From: Bradyrhizobium genosp. L
GTDB lineage: Bacteria > Pseudomonadota > Alphaproteobacteria > Rhizobiales > Xanthobacteraceae
Length of the DNA stretch: 64,000 bases
Assembly (NCBI RefSeq): GCF_015624485.1
Contig: NZ_CP061378.1
Span: forward strand, 3,286,001-3,350,000
Direction of reading: 5' to 3'
Shown: in pieces, positions 25,505 to 34,581 of the stretch
How positions within the stretch are numbered: the first letter of the stretch is position 1
Layout of the letters: every line of letters begins with the position of its first letter
Position numbers and translations under genes: made by a program
The notes under the pieces: model-generated
The model's database searches: none
What the model saw: only the letters and a program-made list of their open reading frames with translations
Told to the model about the DNA's origin: nothing

Positions 25505-26344
25505 TCAATGCGCTGGCTCGCCGCGGAGCAGCACGTCCAGGTCGACGTCGAGCTGGCCCTTGGCCCTGACATGGCGCACCTCGAAACTGTCGGGCTGGAA
25601 GCGATACTCGACCAGGCCGGTCTCCTTGATGCCGATGGTTTCCTGCCGTGCATCGGGGACGGTGAAGCCGGCCGACGGTGCCCAGACGTGGCGGACGCGC
25701 CCGAAGGTGTAGTCGCGGCGCTGGTGCACATGGCCGCTGCAGACCAGCCGCCAATCGACCTTGCCGAACATCTCGATCAGCCGCTGCCGCGCCGGCTGCG
25801 GCACGTAGCGGAATGAGGTTGCCGTTTGCTCGGCATCGTCGGGCAGTTCGCGATACAGCGGCTTGTGGATGAACAGCGCCACCGGCTTGCCCGCGGTCTT
25901 GTCGAGCTCGCTCGCGAGCCAGTCGAACTGCGCGGCTTCGCCGTCGAGGCCGGTGTTCATGATCAGCGAGTTCAACCCGATGAAGCGCCAGCCGGCCGCC
26001 TCGAAGCTCCAGCGATCATGGCCGAAAACGGATGTGAAGGCGCCACAGGTTTGCTTCGTCGGCAGTTGTGCCGGCGCCGGTGCAACCGCAGTCGGGTTGT
26101 CGCCGATGTCGTGATTGCCGGGCAGATAGCGGCACTCGACCGGCAGCGCGTCGTGCAATTCCTTCGCGAAGACCATATCCTCGCGGCTGTTCGGGCCGTC
26201 GAACGAGACGTCGCCGGTGTTGATCACGAGGTCGGGCCGCGTCGCGTCGATGTGCGCGCTGATCTTCTGGAAATTGTCGGTGAGCAGCGCAAAGCGTCGC
26301 GCAAGATGCGTGTCGGAAATTTGGGTGAGACGAAATTGGGTCAT
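25505..26344 (-). CDS. Calcineurin-like metallophosphoesterase (CpdA-type)
   Basis: A 279-residue enzyme with all motifs of the class III cyclic-nucleotide phosphodiesterase group: ISDTHL (residues 9-14), NTGDVSFDG, YLPGNHD and CSGHVHQRRD. These supply the two-metal site. CpdA hydrolyses cAMP, but many members act on other phosphodiesters or phosphomonoesters. A class III nucleotide cyclase is encoded at 57.6 kb in this window, though not linked. The ATG at 26344 (MTQFRLTQISDTHLA) starts at the usual distance before motif I. Confidence 0.86.
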   Translation of the reverse strand: MTQFRLTQISDTHLARRFALLTDNFQKISAHIDATRPDLVINTGDVSFDGPNSREDMVFAKELHDALPVECRYLPGNHDIGDNPTAVAPAPAQLPTKQTCGAFTSVFGHDRWSFEAAGWRFIGLNSLIMNTGLDGEAAQFDWLASELDKTAGKPVALFIHKPLYRELPDDAEQTATSFRYVPQPARQRLIEMFGKVDWRLVCSGHVHQRRDYTFGRVRHVWAPSAGFTVPDARQETIGIKETGLVEYRFQPDSFEVRHVRAKGQLDVDLDVLLRGEPAH

Positions 26345-26583
26345 TGCATCGTTCCTTTCGCTGCGATCATAGGCCGCCGCGAAGTCGGAACGATGACGCC
26401 GCGTTGCACGAATAACGCGCGTCGCTTGAGATCATGTTTCAAACAAAGTGCTAATTGCCGTCGAAGCAGATCCGCCGCGCGCTCTTGATATCGAGCGTGC
26501 CTTCGATGTCGGCCGGCGTCGCGTGAACCTCTACGTCCAGCGCGGCGAGGGCGGCAATGGCGAGAGCGATGGTCAGCCGCGTG

Positions 26584-26979
26584 TCAGAGCCAGCCGGACC
26601 GCCACTGGCTGACGGGGCTGCGGATTTCCAGCTTGATGGCCGGCGCCGAGGCGTTGAGCCCGAGATAGGCGAGCGCGTCGTGCCTGAGGTCGTAGGCGGC
26701 AAAGCCGAGCAGTCCGAGCAGCAGCGCCGCGGCGAGGCCGTGCGCGATGATGTCGCGCGTCGAGCGGTAGCCCGAGCGGAGATAGATCGAGACCAGGAGC
26801 GCGACCAGCAGTGCTGCGGCGACGCCGGCAAGGCCTGACATCACCATGCCGAGGCCGCCGTCCACCGCATCGTCGAACCAGCCGATCGCCTTCCACAGCG
26901 AGTTGACGACGCCGGTGAGGATCTCGGCCACGCGGGCCACGCCGTCGGGGATCGGGGAGGTGATGGTCATCGCGCGCAT
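26584..26979 (-). CDS. Small membrane protein, unknown function
   Basis: A 131-residue protein with at least two hydrophobic segments (MSGLAGVAAALLVALLVSIY and GLAAALLLGLLGFAAYDL). The segments are separated by a basic loop with LRSGYRSTRDIIAHG. The C-terminal part turns soluble (LNASAPAIKLEIRSP) and then stops abruptly. The minus strand in this stretch has three open frames, as expected for high GC. This frame has the most protein-like composition. The abrupt end could mean a truncated gene. The start is uncertain between 26979 and the ATG at 26970. Confidence 0.55.
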   Translation of the reverse strand: MRAMTITSPIPDGVARVAEILTGVVNSLWKAIGWFDDAVDGGLGMVMSGLAGVAAALLVALLVSIYLRSGYRSTRDIIAHGLAAALLLGLLGFAAYDLRHDALAYLGLNASAPAIKLEIRSPVSQWRSGWL

Positions 26980-27142
26980 CCGCGGAAGGGGATTGAAACC
27001 GCCATAACGCCCAAGAGTTGGTCACTCGTTGGTCACCGGAGCTCGGATGCCGGTTCAAGCGGCTCAGCCAGGCTCTTCATTGTGTTGCGCGGTGGCTGCC
27101 GCTAAGAGGGGCGCCTCGGCGCTGCCGCCGAGGGAGATTCTG

Positions 27143-27565
27143 ATGTCAGTTCAAATGGTTTTGCTGCCGGTCTTCATCCAGATCGGGCTCACCTTCGCGC
27201 TCCTGTTCGGCATGGCGGTGACGCGCACCCGTTCGCTGTCGAGCGGCGAGACCAAAATGGCTGATATCGCGCTGCGCCAGCCGAACTGGCCGGCCCGCGC
27301 CACCCAGCTCGGCAACTGCTTCGCCAACCAGCTCGAGCTGCCGGTGCTGTTCTATGTCCTGATCGCCATTGCGCTGCCGCTGCGCCGTGCCGATCTGTTC
27401 ATCGTGCTGATGTCCTGGGTGTTCGTGGTGACGCGATTCGCCCATGCCGGGGTCTTCGTCACCTCCAACGACGTGCGGCCGCGTTCGCTCGCCTGGTTCG
27501 CCGGCGTGCTGGTGCTGGCCGCGATGTGGCTCTATTTCGCGCTGAAGCTGCTGCTTCTGCTCTGA
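27143..27565 (+). CDS. MAPEG-family membrane protein
   Basis: A 140-residue protein with four hydrophobic segments. Features of the MAPEG group (membrane-associated proteins in eicosanoid and glutathione metabolism) are the ANCFANQLELPVLFYVL-like stretch (here GNCFANQLELPVLFYVL, with the conserved N-E-P) and FVVTRFAHAGVFV near helix 3-4. Bacterial MAPEG proteins are mostly uncharacterised; some have glutathione transferase activity. ATG 27143 follows AGGGAGA. The next gene, an RNA methyltransferase, starts 22 bp after its stop. Confidence 0.82.
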   Translation: MSVQMVLLPVFIQIGLTFALLFGMAVTRTRSLSSGETKMADIALRQPNWPARATQLGNCFANQLELPVLFYVLIAIALPLRRADLFIVLMSWVFVVTRFAHAGVFVTSNDVRPRSLAWFAGVLVLAAMWLYFALKLLLLL

Positions 27566-27587
27566 CGTATCAAACCGAAAGACCTTG

Positions 27588-28886
27588 ATGACCCCCGCTG
27601 CCCGGCTCTCCGCCGCGATCGAGCTGATCGCCACCATCGACTCCCAGCGCATTCCCGCGGCGAAAGCGCTGAAGGAATGGGGCACCGCGCACCGCTATGC
27701 CGGTTCCGGCGACCGCGCCGCGATCTCAGGCCTGATCTGGGACGTGCTGCGCCGGCAATCCTCCGCGGCCTATCTGATGGATGACGACAGTGCGCGGTCG
27801 CACGTGCTCGGCATGCTCAGGCTCGAGCGCGGCATGGACCTCGCCACCATATCGGCGCTGTGTGACGGCGGCCGGTTCGCGCCGGAACCGCTGACCGATG
27901 CCGAGCAGGCGGCGCTGACCTCGCGCTCGCTCGACGATGCGCCGGCGCCGATTGCCGGCGACTATCCGGACTGGCTCGATCCATATCTGGCAAAGGTGTT
28001 CGGTGACGAACGCGTGGCGGAGGCGACCGCAATGGCGAGCCGGGCACCGCTCGACCTGCGCGTCAACACGCTGCGGGGCAAGCGCGAGAAGGTCCTGCCG
28101 CGGCTGTCGCATCTGGGCGCGACGGAAACGCCGTGGTCGCCGCTCGGCCTGCGCATTGCGCTCGGCGCCGACGCGCGCAATCCCGGCATCCATGCCGAGG
28201 AGGATTTCATCAAGGGCGCCATCGAGGTGCAGGACGAGGGCTCGCAACTCGCCGCGCTGTTTGCGGCCGCAAAACCCGGCGAGCAGGTGATCGACCTCTG
28301 CGCCGGCGCCGGCGGCAAGACGCTGGCGCTGGCCGCGCAAATGGACGGCAAGGGCCGGCTGATCGCGACCGATCACGACAAGCGCCAGCTGGCGCCGATC
28401 CATGAACGGCTGTCTCGATCAGGCGTGCACAATTGCGAGGTGCGCACGCCGCGCGGCGAGGAGGAGATTTTGTCCGACATCAAGGCCTCCGCCGACCTCG
28501 TCGTGATCGACGCGCCCTGCACCGGCACCGGCACCTGGCGCCGCAACCCCGACGCCAAATGGCGCATGCGCCCCGGCGCGCTCGAGGTGCGGCTGAAGGA
28601 CCAGGCCGAGGTGCTCGCTCGCGCCGCGCCGCTGGTGAAGCCCGGCGGCCGCATCGCCTACATCACCTGCTCGGTGCTATCTGAAGAAAACGGCGCGCAG
28701 GTGAGGGCCTTCGTGGCGCAGCATCCGGAGTTTTCCGTGCAGCCGCCGGAGCAGACGGCGGGCGTGCTGTGGGACAAGGCCGAGGAATTTGCGCAGGCCG
28801 CGCTGCAATCCGACGAAGGCTGGCTGATGACGCCGCGCCGCACGGGAACGGACGGATTTTTCGTCTCGGTGCTGAAGAAGGCGTAA
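27588..28886 (+). CDS. RsmB/NOP-family RNA (cytosine-5) methyltransferase
   Basis: A 432-residue methyltransferase. The SAM site VIDLCAGAGGKTLALA is followed by IATDHDKRQ. Motif IV is DAPCTGTGTWRRNPD and motif VI is ITCSVLSEENG; the two cysteines are the release and catalytic residues of the family. The N-terminal domain of about 130 residues is helical, as in RsmB/Sun. The likely target is 16S rRNA, but the family also includes RsmF and other specificities. Its position between guaB and guaA is a conserved arrangement as far as I recall. ATG 27588 is chosen over the overlapping TTG at 27585. Confidence 0.88.
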   Translation: MTPAARLSAAIELIATIDSQRIPAAKALKEWGTAHRYAGSGDRAAISGLIWDVLRRQSSAAYLMDDDSARSHVLGMLRLERGMDLATISALCDGGRFAPEPLTDAEQAALTSRSLDDAPAPIAGDYPDWLDPYLAKVFGDERVAEATAMASRAPLDLRVNTLRGKREKVLPRLSHLGATETPWSPLGLRIALGADARNPGIHAEEDFIKGAIEVQDEGSQLAALFAAAKPGEQVIDLCAGAGGKTLALAAQMDGKGRLIATDHDKRQLAPIHERLSRSGVHNCEVRTPRGEEEILSDIKASADLVVIDAPCTGTGTWRRNPDAKWRMRPGALEVRLKDQAEVLARAAPLVKPGGRIAYITCSVLSEENGAQVRAFVAQHPEFSVQPPEQTAGVLWDKAEEFAQAALQSDEGWLMTPRRTGTDGFFVSVLKKA

Positions 28887-28889
28887 CTG

Positions 28890-28980
28890 CGTAGGGTGGG
28901 CAAAAGGCGCGCAGCGCCGTGCCCACCATCACGAGGCGGTGCAAGAATGGTGGGCACGCTGGCGCTTTGCCCACCCTACG
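28890..28980. repeat. Palindromic repeat, GTAGGGTGGGCAAA family
   Basis: CGTAGGGTGGGCAAA and the complementary TTTGCCCACCCTACG close a long stem, with inner GTGCCCACCAT/ATGGTGGGCAC. It lies between convergent genes. Its right arm supplies the stop codon (TAG on the minus strand, 28976-28978) of the MFS gene, so the element has inserted into or shaped that gene's end. Confidence 0.8.
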
Positions 28981-30229
28981 GCACTGAGCAAGCCGCCGCC
29001 GCCACCGGCATCCTGCTCACCGTGATGATCCAGAACAGCAGCGCACACGCACTGATGGCCGCACCGAGCGTGCAGACGCCGATCCACCCCGCCGTCGCAT
29101 ACGCCATCGTCGAACCGATCGCGCCGAGCCCGCTGCCGATCGAATAGAACACCATGTAGCCGCCGATCAGCCGGCTCGATGCGTCCGGCCGCGTCGCGAC
29201 GATCAGGCTCTGGTTGGTGACATGCACCGCCTGCACCGCGAGATCGAGCATCACGACGCCAACGACGACTGGCCAGAGCGAGGTGTGCAGGCAGGCGATC
29301 GGGGCCCAGCCGGCGAGCATCAGCAGCAGTGACAATCCGGTGACGCGCTGCGCCCAGCCGCGATCGGCGAGGCGGCCGGAATTGCGCGCCGCCAGCGCGC
29401 CGGCGAGGCCGGCGATCCCGAGCATGCCGATGGTGGTATGCGACAGCGACAGCGGCGGCGCGGCGAGCGGCAGCACGATCGAACTCCAGAACGCGCTGAA
29501 GCTCGCGAACACCAGCATCGCGAACACCGCCCGCTCGCGCAGGATCGGCTCCTGCGCGAACAGCTGTAACGTCGAGCGCAGCAGCTTTGCGTAGGACGAA
29601 CCGGCCAGCACCGATGTTTGCTGACGCGGCAGGGCGAAAGCGAGCAGCGCCGCAAGCACCAGCGTCAGCGCGGCCGACGTCAGATAGACCATCCGCCAGC
29701 CGCCGAGATCGGCCAGTGCGCCGGCGGCAAAGCGCGCCAGCAGGATGCCCGACACCACGCCGCTGGTGACGGTGCCGATGGTGCGTCCACGTTCGGCAGG
29801 CGCCGCCAGGGTCGCGGCGTAGGCGACCAGCACCTGGATGACGACGGCGAGCAATCCGACCAGCACCATGCCGACGAACAGCACCGCGGCGTTCGACGCC
29901 GTGCCGACGATGGCGAGCGCGAGCGCGGACAGCAGGGTCTGGCCCGTGATCAGCCGGCGGCGGTCCAGGAGATCGCCGAGCGGCACGATCAGGATCAGGC
30001 CGCAGGCGTAGCCGATCTGGGTCAGCGTCACCACGATGCCGATCGCCGCCGGCGTGATGCCGAGATCGCGCGCCATGGTGTCGAGCAGCGGCTGCGCAAA
30101 ATAGATGTTGGCGACGCTCAGCCCGCAGGCGACCGCGAACAGCAGGGTGATCGCGGAGGAGAGGCCGCCTGCTGCCGCGCCGTCGCTCTGCGCGCGTGCG
30201 GCGCGAATTGCATCCCGGTTCGCCATCAT
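28976..30229 (-). CDS. MFS transporter, probable drug/sugar efflux, HxlR-linked
   Basis: A 417-residue 12-helix major facilitator. Motif A-like IVPLGDLLDRRRLITG follows helix 2. The N-terminal FAVACGLSVANIYFAQPLLDTMA is typical of the YgaY/YnfM-like branch often paired with HxlR or TetR regulators. It is divergently transcribed from an HxlR gene with a 103-bp spacer that holds two operator-like repeats, so it is probably the regulated target. GGGAGA lies before two adjacent ATG codons (30229, 30226); the second has better spacing. The stop codon falls inside a repeat element. Confidence 0.85.
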   Translation of the reverse strand: MMANRDAIRAARAQSDGAAAGGLSSAITLLFAVACGLSVANIYFAQPLLDTMARDLGITPAAIGIVVTLTQIGYACGLILIVPLGDLLDRRRLITGQTLLSALALAIVGTASNAAVLFVGMVLVGLLAVVIQVLVAYAATLAAPAERGRTIGTVTSGVVSGILLARFAAGALADLGGWRMVYLTSAALTLVLAALLAFALPRQQTSVLAGSSYAKLLRSTLQLFAQEPILRERAVFAMLVFASFSAFWSSIVLPLAAPPLSLSHTTIGMLGIAGLAGALAARNSGRLADRGWAQRVTGLSLLLMLAGWAPIACLHTSLWPVVVGVVMLDLAVQAVHVTNQSLIVATRPDASSRLIGGYMVFYSIGSGLGAIGSTMAYATAGWIGVCTLGAAISACALLFWIITVSRMPVAAAACSVP

Positions 30230-30244
30230 GGTCTCCCGTCTAGC

Positions 30245-30300
30245 TGGTCTTATGATGAGACCAGTTGCGCGGAGCGCTGTCTAGTCCTATGTTGAGACCA
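30245..30300. promoter_or_regulatory. Two repeated operator-like sites between MFS and HxlR genes
   Basis: TGGTCTTATGATGAGACCA (30245-30263) and TAGTCCTATGTTGAGACCA (30282-30300) agree at 16 of 19 positions and lie in the same orientation, starts 37 bp apart. The first is a palindrome with TGGTCT/AGACCA arms. They fill the divergent promoter region and are the obvious binding sites for the HxlR protein. Binding is inferred. Confidence 0.7.
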
Positions 30301-30332
30301 CATCAAATCGTGAAGAAAGGGAGAGGCCTGCG

Positions 30333-30785
30333 ATGAGGCGCACCGGTTTCGCCAAGGCCGAGTGCCCGGTGGCGCGCGCGCTGGATGCGATCGGCGACTG
30401 GTGGTCGCTGTTGATCGTGCGCGACGCGTTCGACGGCGTGCGCCGGTTCGGCGACTTCCAGAAGAATCTCGGCATTGCCAAGGGCATGCTGACCGCGCGG
30501 CTGCGCAAGCTGGTGGAGCTTGGCGTGCTCGAACAGGTCGCCGCCTCCGACGGCAGCGCCTATCAGGAATACGCGCTGACCAGGCGGGGACACGATCTGT
30601 TTCCCGTCGTGGTCAGCCTGCGGCAATGGGGCGAGGCGCATCTTTTCGCCCGCGGCGAGGCGCATTCGGTGCTGCTGGATCGGGCCGGGCAGCAGGTCGG
30701 GCCGTTGGTGTTGCCGTCGAAGGCCGGGCGGCCGCTGAAATGGTCCGACACCAGGGTGAAGAAGGTCGGCACGCGCAAGCGCTAG
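30333..30785 (+). CDS. HxlR-family transcriptional regulator
   Basis: A 150-residue winged-helix protein. It has the HxlR hallmarks CPVARALDAIGDWWSLLIVR (residues 11-30), where the cysteine may sense electrophiles or oxidants, and RRFGDFQKNLGIAKGMLTAR for the HTH. GSAYQEYALTRRG is the wing. A C-terminal extension of about 40 residues is present. It is divergent from an MFS gene and very likely controls it and itself through the two 19-bp sites at 30245-30300. Confidence 0.88.
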   Translation: MRRTGFAKAECPVARALDAIGDWWSLLIVRDAFDGVRRFGDFQKNLGIAKGMLTARLRKLVELGVLEQVAASDGSAYQEYALTRRGHDLFPVVVSLRQWGEAHLFARGEAHSVLLDRAGQQVGPLVLPSKAGRPLKWSDTRVKKVGTRKR

Positions 30786-30801
30786 CCACAGCGCGTAGCT
30801 T

Positions 30802-30892
30802 CGTCGGGTGGGCAAAGCGCAAGCGTGCCTATCATCGCGAGCACGCCGTGGATGGCAGGCACGACGCAAGTGCGCCTTTGCCCACCCTCCGA
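30802..30892. repeat. Decayed palindromic repeat, GGGTGGGCAAAG family
   Basis: Outer arms TCGGGTGGGCAAAGCGC and GCGCCTTTGCCCACCCTCCGA still pair, but the inner segment has drifted (GCGTGCCTATCATC against GGATGGCAGGCAC). It appears to be an older copy of the elements at 6437 and 28890. Confidence 0.65.
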
Positions 30893-30896
30893 TGCC

Positions 30897-31229
30897 CTAA
30901 TCCACGATGAACAGCGTCGCGCCCATCGTCGTCGACGAGCGGTGCGCGGCGTCGCCGAAATCGGAGACCTGGTAGCTCATGCCGGACTTCAGCGTAAATT
31001 TGCGGCCGTCGCGCAGCTCGGTGTCGAGCTCGCCCTGCACGACGAACAGCACATGGCCGCGATCGCACCAGTGATCGGCGAGATAGCCCGGCGAATATTC
31101 GACCATCCGCACCCGGAGATCGCCGATGTCGAGCGTGCGCCACAGCGCCTGGCCGGTCTCGCCGGGATGCACGCTCGGCGCGACTTTGCTCCAGTCGGTC
31201 ACGGTGAAGGGCAGGGCGGGGATTTTCAT
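30897..31229 (-). CDS. Cupin protein of the DHCW-motif type
   Basis: A 110-residue single-domain cupin. The sequence YLADHWCDRGHVLFVVQGEL carries the D-H-x-C block that gives the family its name and includes candidate metal ligands. The second cupin motif is partial (MSYQVSDFGDAAHRSS). Function is unknown; small cupins of this type may bind a metal and a small acid. The gene is isolated between two repeats. Confidence 0.78.
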   Translation of the reverse strand: MKIPALPFTVTDWSKVAPSVHPGETGQALWRTLDIGDLRVRMVEYSPGYLADHWCDRGHVLFVVQGELDTELRDGRKFTLKSGMSYQVSDFGDAAHRSSTTMGATLFIVD

Positions 31230-31251
31230 GCCAAGGTTCCAATCGCGGACG

Positions 31252-31336
31252 CGTAGGATGGGTAGAGCTAAGTGAAACCCATCGGCCTCGCATGCGGCGC
31301 GAATGATGGGTTTCGCTTCGCTCTACCCATCCTACG
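31252..31336. repeat. Palindromic repeat, CGTAGGATGGGTAGAGC family
   Basis: CGTAGGATGGGTAGAGC and GCTCTACCCATCCTACG are perfect complements, with inner GAAACCCATC and GATGGGTTTC. It is the sister copy of 7633-7716 and separates the cupin gene from the guaA leader. Confidence 0.8.
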
Positions 31337-31495
31337 ATTTGCCCAGCTCACCCCAGTAGTTTTCCTCCCATCTTCATTCTGGCCAAACTAGGTCAATATT
31401 ACTGACCTTTATGCATCTGTCCATGCCCAAAGAAGAATGTGGGCGCGCGGTCGGCCGCGGTTGCGGGGGCGGGCGTACCAGCGTATTGGCTTGCC

Positions 31496-33091
31496 ATGAC
31501 AGCCGCATCGAAAAACCGCGAGTCGACGCCACCAGTGGCCTCGGCGCATGACAAGATTCTGATTGTCGATTTCGGCAGTCAGGTGACGCAACTGATCGCC
31601 CGCCGCGTCCGCGAGATGGGCGTCTATTCCGAGATCGTGCCGTTCCAGAAGGCCGAAGCCGCCTTCAACGAGATGAAGCCGAAGGCGGTGATCCTCTCCG
31701 GCGGCCCGGAATCGGTGCATGAAAGCGGCTCGCCGCGCGCCCCGCAGCTGATTTTCGAATCCGGCGTTCCCGTGCTCGGCATCTGCTACGGCCAGATGAC
31801 CCTGGCAGCGCAACTCGGCGGCGAGGTCGAGGGCGGACATCACCGCGAGTTCGGCCGCGCCGATGTCGAGGTCAAGACCGACAGCGCGCTGTTCGACGGC
31901 GTCTGGGGTTTTGGCGAGAAGCACCAGGTGTGGATGAGCCATGGCGATCGCATCACCAGGATGCCGCCCGGCTTCACGGTGGCCGGCACCTCCGCGAATG
32001 CGCCGTTCGCGATCATCCAGGACGAGAAACGCAAATATTACGGCCTGATGTTCCACCCCGAGGTGGTGCATACGCCCGACGGCGCCAAGCTGATCCGCAA
32101 TTTCGTCCGCAAGATCGCGGGGCTTGCCGGCGACTGGACCATGCGCGCCTTCCGCGAGGAGGCGATCGAGAAGATTCGCGCCCAGGTCGGCGACGGCAAG
32201 GTGATCTGCGGCCTCTCCGGCGGCGTCGATTCCGCGGTGGCGGCGGTCCTGATCCATGAGGCGATCGGCGACCAGCTCACCTGCGTGTTCGTCGATCACG
32301 GCCTGCTCAGGCTCGACGAAGCCAGGACCGTCGTCGACCTGTTCCGCAACCACTACAACATCCCGCTGGTCCACGTCGACGCATCCAAGCAATTCCTCGG
32401 CGAACTCGAAGGCGTCACCGACCCGGAAGCCAAGCGCAAGACCATCGGCCGCCTCTTCATCGACGTGTTCGAGGCGGAAGCGAAAAAAATCGGCGGTGCC
32501 GGATTCCTGGCGCAGGGCACGCTCTACCCCGACGTGATCGAGAGCGTCTCCTTCACCGGCGGCCCGTCGGTGACCATCAAGTCGCATCACAATGTCGGCG
32601 GCCTCCCGGCACGCATGAACATGAAGCTGGTCGAGCCGCTGCGCGAATTGTTCAAGGACGAGGTCCGCGTGCTCGGCCGCGAGCTCGGCCTGCCCGAGAT
32701 CTTCGTCGGCCGCCACCCGTTCCCGGGCCCCGGCCTCGCCATCCGCTGCCCCGGCGACATCACACGCGAAAAGCTCGACATCCTCCGCAACGCCGATGCC
32801 GTCTACATCGACCAGATCCGCAAACACGGCCTCTACGACGCGATCTGGCAGGCGTTTGCGGTGCTGCTGCCGGTCAAGACCGTGGGCGTGATGGGCGACG
32901 GCCGGACCTATGAATACGTCGTGGGTTTGCGCGCCGTGACGTCGACCGACGGAATGACGGCGGACTTCTACCAGTTCGAGATGAAGTTTTTGGGCGAGAC
33001 CGCGACGCGCATCATCAACGAGGTGAAGGGCGTGAACCGGGTGGTGTACGACGTGACGAGCAAGCCGCCGGGGACGATTGAGTGGGAGTAG
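31496..33091 (+). CDS. guaA: GMP synthase (glutamine-hydrolysing)
   Basis: This 531-residue enzyme aminates XMP to GMP using glutamine and ATP. The class I amidotransferase domain has its nucleophile Cys97 in LGICYGQM and the His-x-Glu of FHPEVVHT. The ATP pyrophosphatase P-loop SGGVDSA is at residues 241-247. The C-terminal dimer domain ends with the conserved [13 protein letters not shown] 31496 gives an N terminus of usual length; an in-frame ATG at 31439 would add 19 unusual residues. Together with guaB it completes de novo GMP synthesis from IMP. Confidence 0.96.
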   Translation: MTAASKNRESTPPVASAHDKILIVDFGSQVTQLIARRVREMGVYSEIVPFQKAEAAFNEMKPKAVILSGGPESVHESGSPRAPQLIFESGVPVLGICYGQMTLAAQLGGEVEGGHHREFGRADVEVKTDSALFDGVWGFGEKHQVWMSHGDRITRMPPGFTVAGTSANAPFAIIQDEKRKYYGLMFHPEVVHTPDGAKLIRNFVRKIAGLAGDWTMRAFREEAIEKIRAQVGDGKVICGLSGGVDSAVAAVLIHEAIGDQLTCVFVDHGLLRLDEARTVVDLFRNHYNIPLVHVDASKQFLGELEGVTDPEAKRKTIGRLFIDVFEAEAKKIGGAGFLAQGTLYPDVIESVSFTGGPSVTIKSHHNVGGLPARMNMKLVEPLRELFKDEVRVLGRELGLPEIFVGRHPFPGPGLAIRCPGDITREKLDILRNADAVYIDQIRKHGLYDAIWQAFAVLLPVKTVGVMGDGRTYEYVVGLRAVTSTDGMTADFYQFEMKFLGETATRIINEVKGVNRVVYDVTSKPPGTIEWE

Positions 33092-33125
33092 GGCGGCCGG
33101 CTGCTGTCGCGACGTTTTGTGTAGT

Positions 33126-33323
33126 CTAGGACGCGGACTCGTTAAGGCGCAGCCAAAGCCTGATTGATGCGAGTTGAACGAAGGCGAGGCAGTTGGCGGC
33201 AAGTTTGTCGTAGCGCGTTGCAACCCGACGACATTGTTTGTTCCTGTTGAAGAACCGCTTGACCCGGTTGCGGGCGCGGTAGAGATCTTGTTGGCGCATT
33301 GCGACATGCTGCGCTGCCTGCAC
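33126..33323 (-). pseudogene. IS5-family transposase, C-terminal remnant
   Basis: About 65 codons remain. LYRARNRVKRFFNRNKQCRR is followed by VATRYDKLAANCLAFVQLAS and ends with an IRLWLR segment. This is the C-terminal YREK-region block of IS5-group transposases. The rest of the gene, including the other catalytic residues, is missing, and no intact terminal inverted repeats were recognised. It marks the left edge of the accessory region downstream of guaA. Confidence 0.8.
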
Positions 33324-33565
33324 GAGCTTGGTCGCTACTGGAGCAAAGCGGACGTAGTCACGGTCACAAGACGCCGGGTTTATAGGTGCACACGTGGTGG
33401 AGTTGTTCTCGCTTGCTTTCGCATTGAGGACGCTGACCGAAGCAGTGAGCTTGGCTTATCTCGGTCGAGGTTGGTAATCCACCGCGTTTTCACCAAGGGC
33501 GTATTGCGGCGTACTTGATCGTACAGAAGGGCGGGGCGTCCGGAGCTCCAGCTCCGAGCACCCTG
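33324..33565. other. Intergenic region between IS remnant and LysR gene
   Basis: This 240-bp stretch has no convincing gene on either strand. One plus-strand frame is open across it but has no family resemblance and starts inside the IS remnant. It is probably decayed mobile-element DNA. Confidence 0.5.
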
Positions 33566-34465
33566 CTATTTCCCGCGGTGCCGAAGAGCCTCGACCAACA
33601 GCGAAAATGCGGGCGAAGGTTGCCGCCGGCTGGGATAGTAGAGGTGGTAGCCAGAGAACGGCGGGCACCAATCAGACAGCACTCTCACTAGTCGGCCTTC
33701 CGAAACGTACGGCTGCACGTGCCCCTCCGTGAGGTAGGCAAGACCCAAGCCTTTGAGCGCTCCGTCCAAAAGAAGGCTCGCGCTGTTGAACACCAGCTGT
33801 CCCTCCACGCGCACATTGAGCTCCCGCCCGTTCTTCTCGAACTCCCAAGCGTAGAGACTGCCGCCATGGGTCGGTAGACGAAGATTGAAGCAGTTATGGT
33901 GGGTCAGATCTTGGGGCGTCTTCGGCCGCTTGCGCTCGGCGAAGTAGGAGGGCGAGCCGACGACGGCCATCCGTAGGTCGGGGCTGACGCGCACGGCAAT
34001 CATGTCCTTGGCGACGAGCTCGCCGGGACGGATGCCCGCATCAACCTGCTGCGCCACGATATTGGTGAGCCCATAGTCGATGACTACCTCGACATGGATG
34101 TCTGGGTACTTGGGCAGGATCTTTCCCAGCGCCGGCAGCAGGATCTCGGTGGCGGCAAACTCCGTCGCCGTCAGCCGGACGGTTCCGGCAGGCTTTTCGC
34201 GAAGTTCGCTAAGCGCCGCGAGGTCGGCATCCATGTCGGTGAACTTGGGGCCGACGCTTAGGAACAGCCGTTCCCCCGCTTGAGTTGGCGTGACGCTCCG
34301 CGTCGTTCGGTTCAACAGTCGCACACCGAGCCTTTCCTCCAGGCTCCGGATGATCTGGCTAAGCGCGGATTGCGTCATGCCGAGCTTTGCCGCGGCACGC
34401 GTAAAGCTGCGTTCCCTCGCTACTGCGAGGAACGCGAGGAGATCGCTCGCGTCTTCCCGATTCAT
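33566..34465 (-). CDS. LysR-family transcriptional regulator
   Basis: A 299-residue LTTR. The N-terminal HTH reads FLAVARERSFTRAAAKLGMTQSALSQIIRSLEERLG (residues ~11-46, the canonical spacing). The effector domain begins near residue 90 (GTVRLTATEFAATEILLP). The sequence belongs to the DsdC/CrgA-like group with the ending SGYHLYYPSRRQPSPAFSLLV. It is divergent from the SDR-MFS-CMD-tautomerase-cupin operon, with a 116-bp spacer, and is its likely regulator. Confidence 0.88.
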   Translation of the reverse strand: MNREDASDLLAFLAVARERSFTRAAAKLGMTQSALSQIIRSLEERLGVRLLNRTTRSVTPTQAGERLFLSVGPKFTDMDADLAALSELREKPAGTVRLTATEFAATEILLPALGKILPKYPDIHVEVVIDYGLTNIVAQQVDAGIRPGELVAKDMIAVRVSPDLRMAVVGSPSYFAERKRPKTPQDLTHHNCFNLRLPTHGGSLYAWEFEKNGRELNVRVEGQLVFNSASLLLDGALKGLGLAYLTEGHVQPYVSEGRLVRVLSDWCPPFSGYHLYYPSRRQPSPAFSLLVEALRHRGK

Positions 34466-34581
34466 TGATAAGCCATCCTAATGACTGCATGCGGAATTTA
34501 TCACCTAATCGCCGGCCGGCGGAAGTCCTAGGTTTGGTCAGACATCAGCGGTGCCGTCTGCAGAAATGAAGGCAAGGACCT

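Noticed and set aside
31409..33307. 632-codon frame antisense to guaA
   Set aside because: Same GC-driven artefact; the composition is unlike a protein and guaA motifs are complete on the plus strand.
33174..33518. 114-codon plus-strand frame after guaA
   Set aside because: It starts inside the antisense of the IS5 transposase relic and continues into non-coding DNA; no motif.
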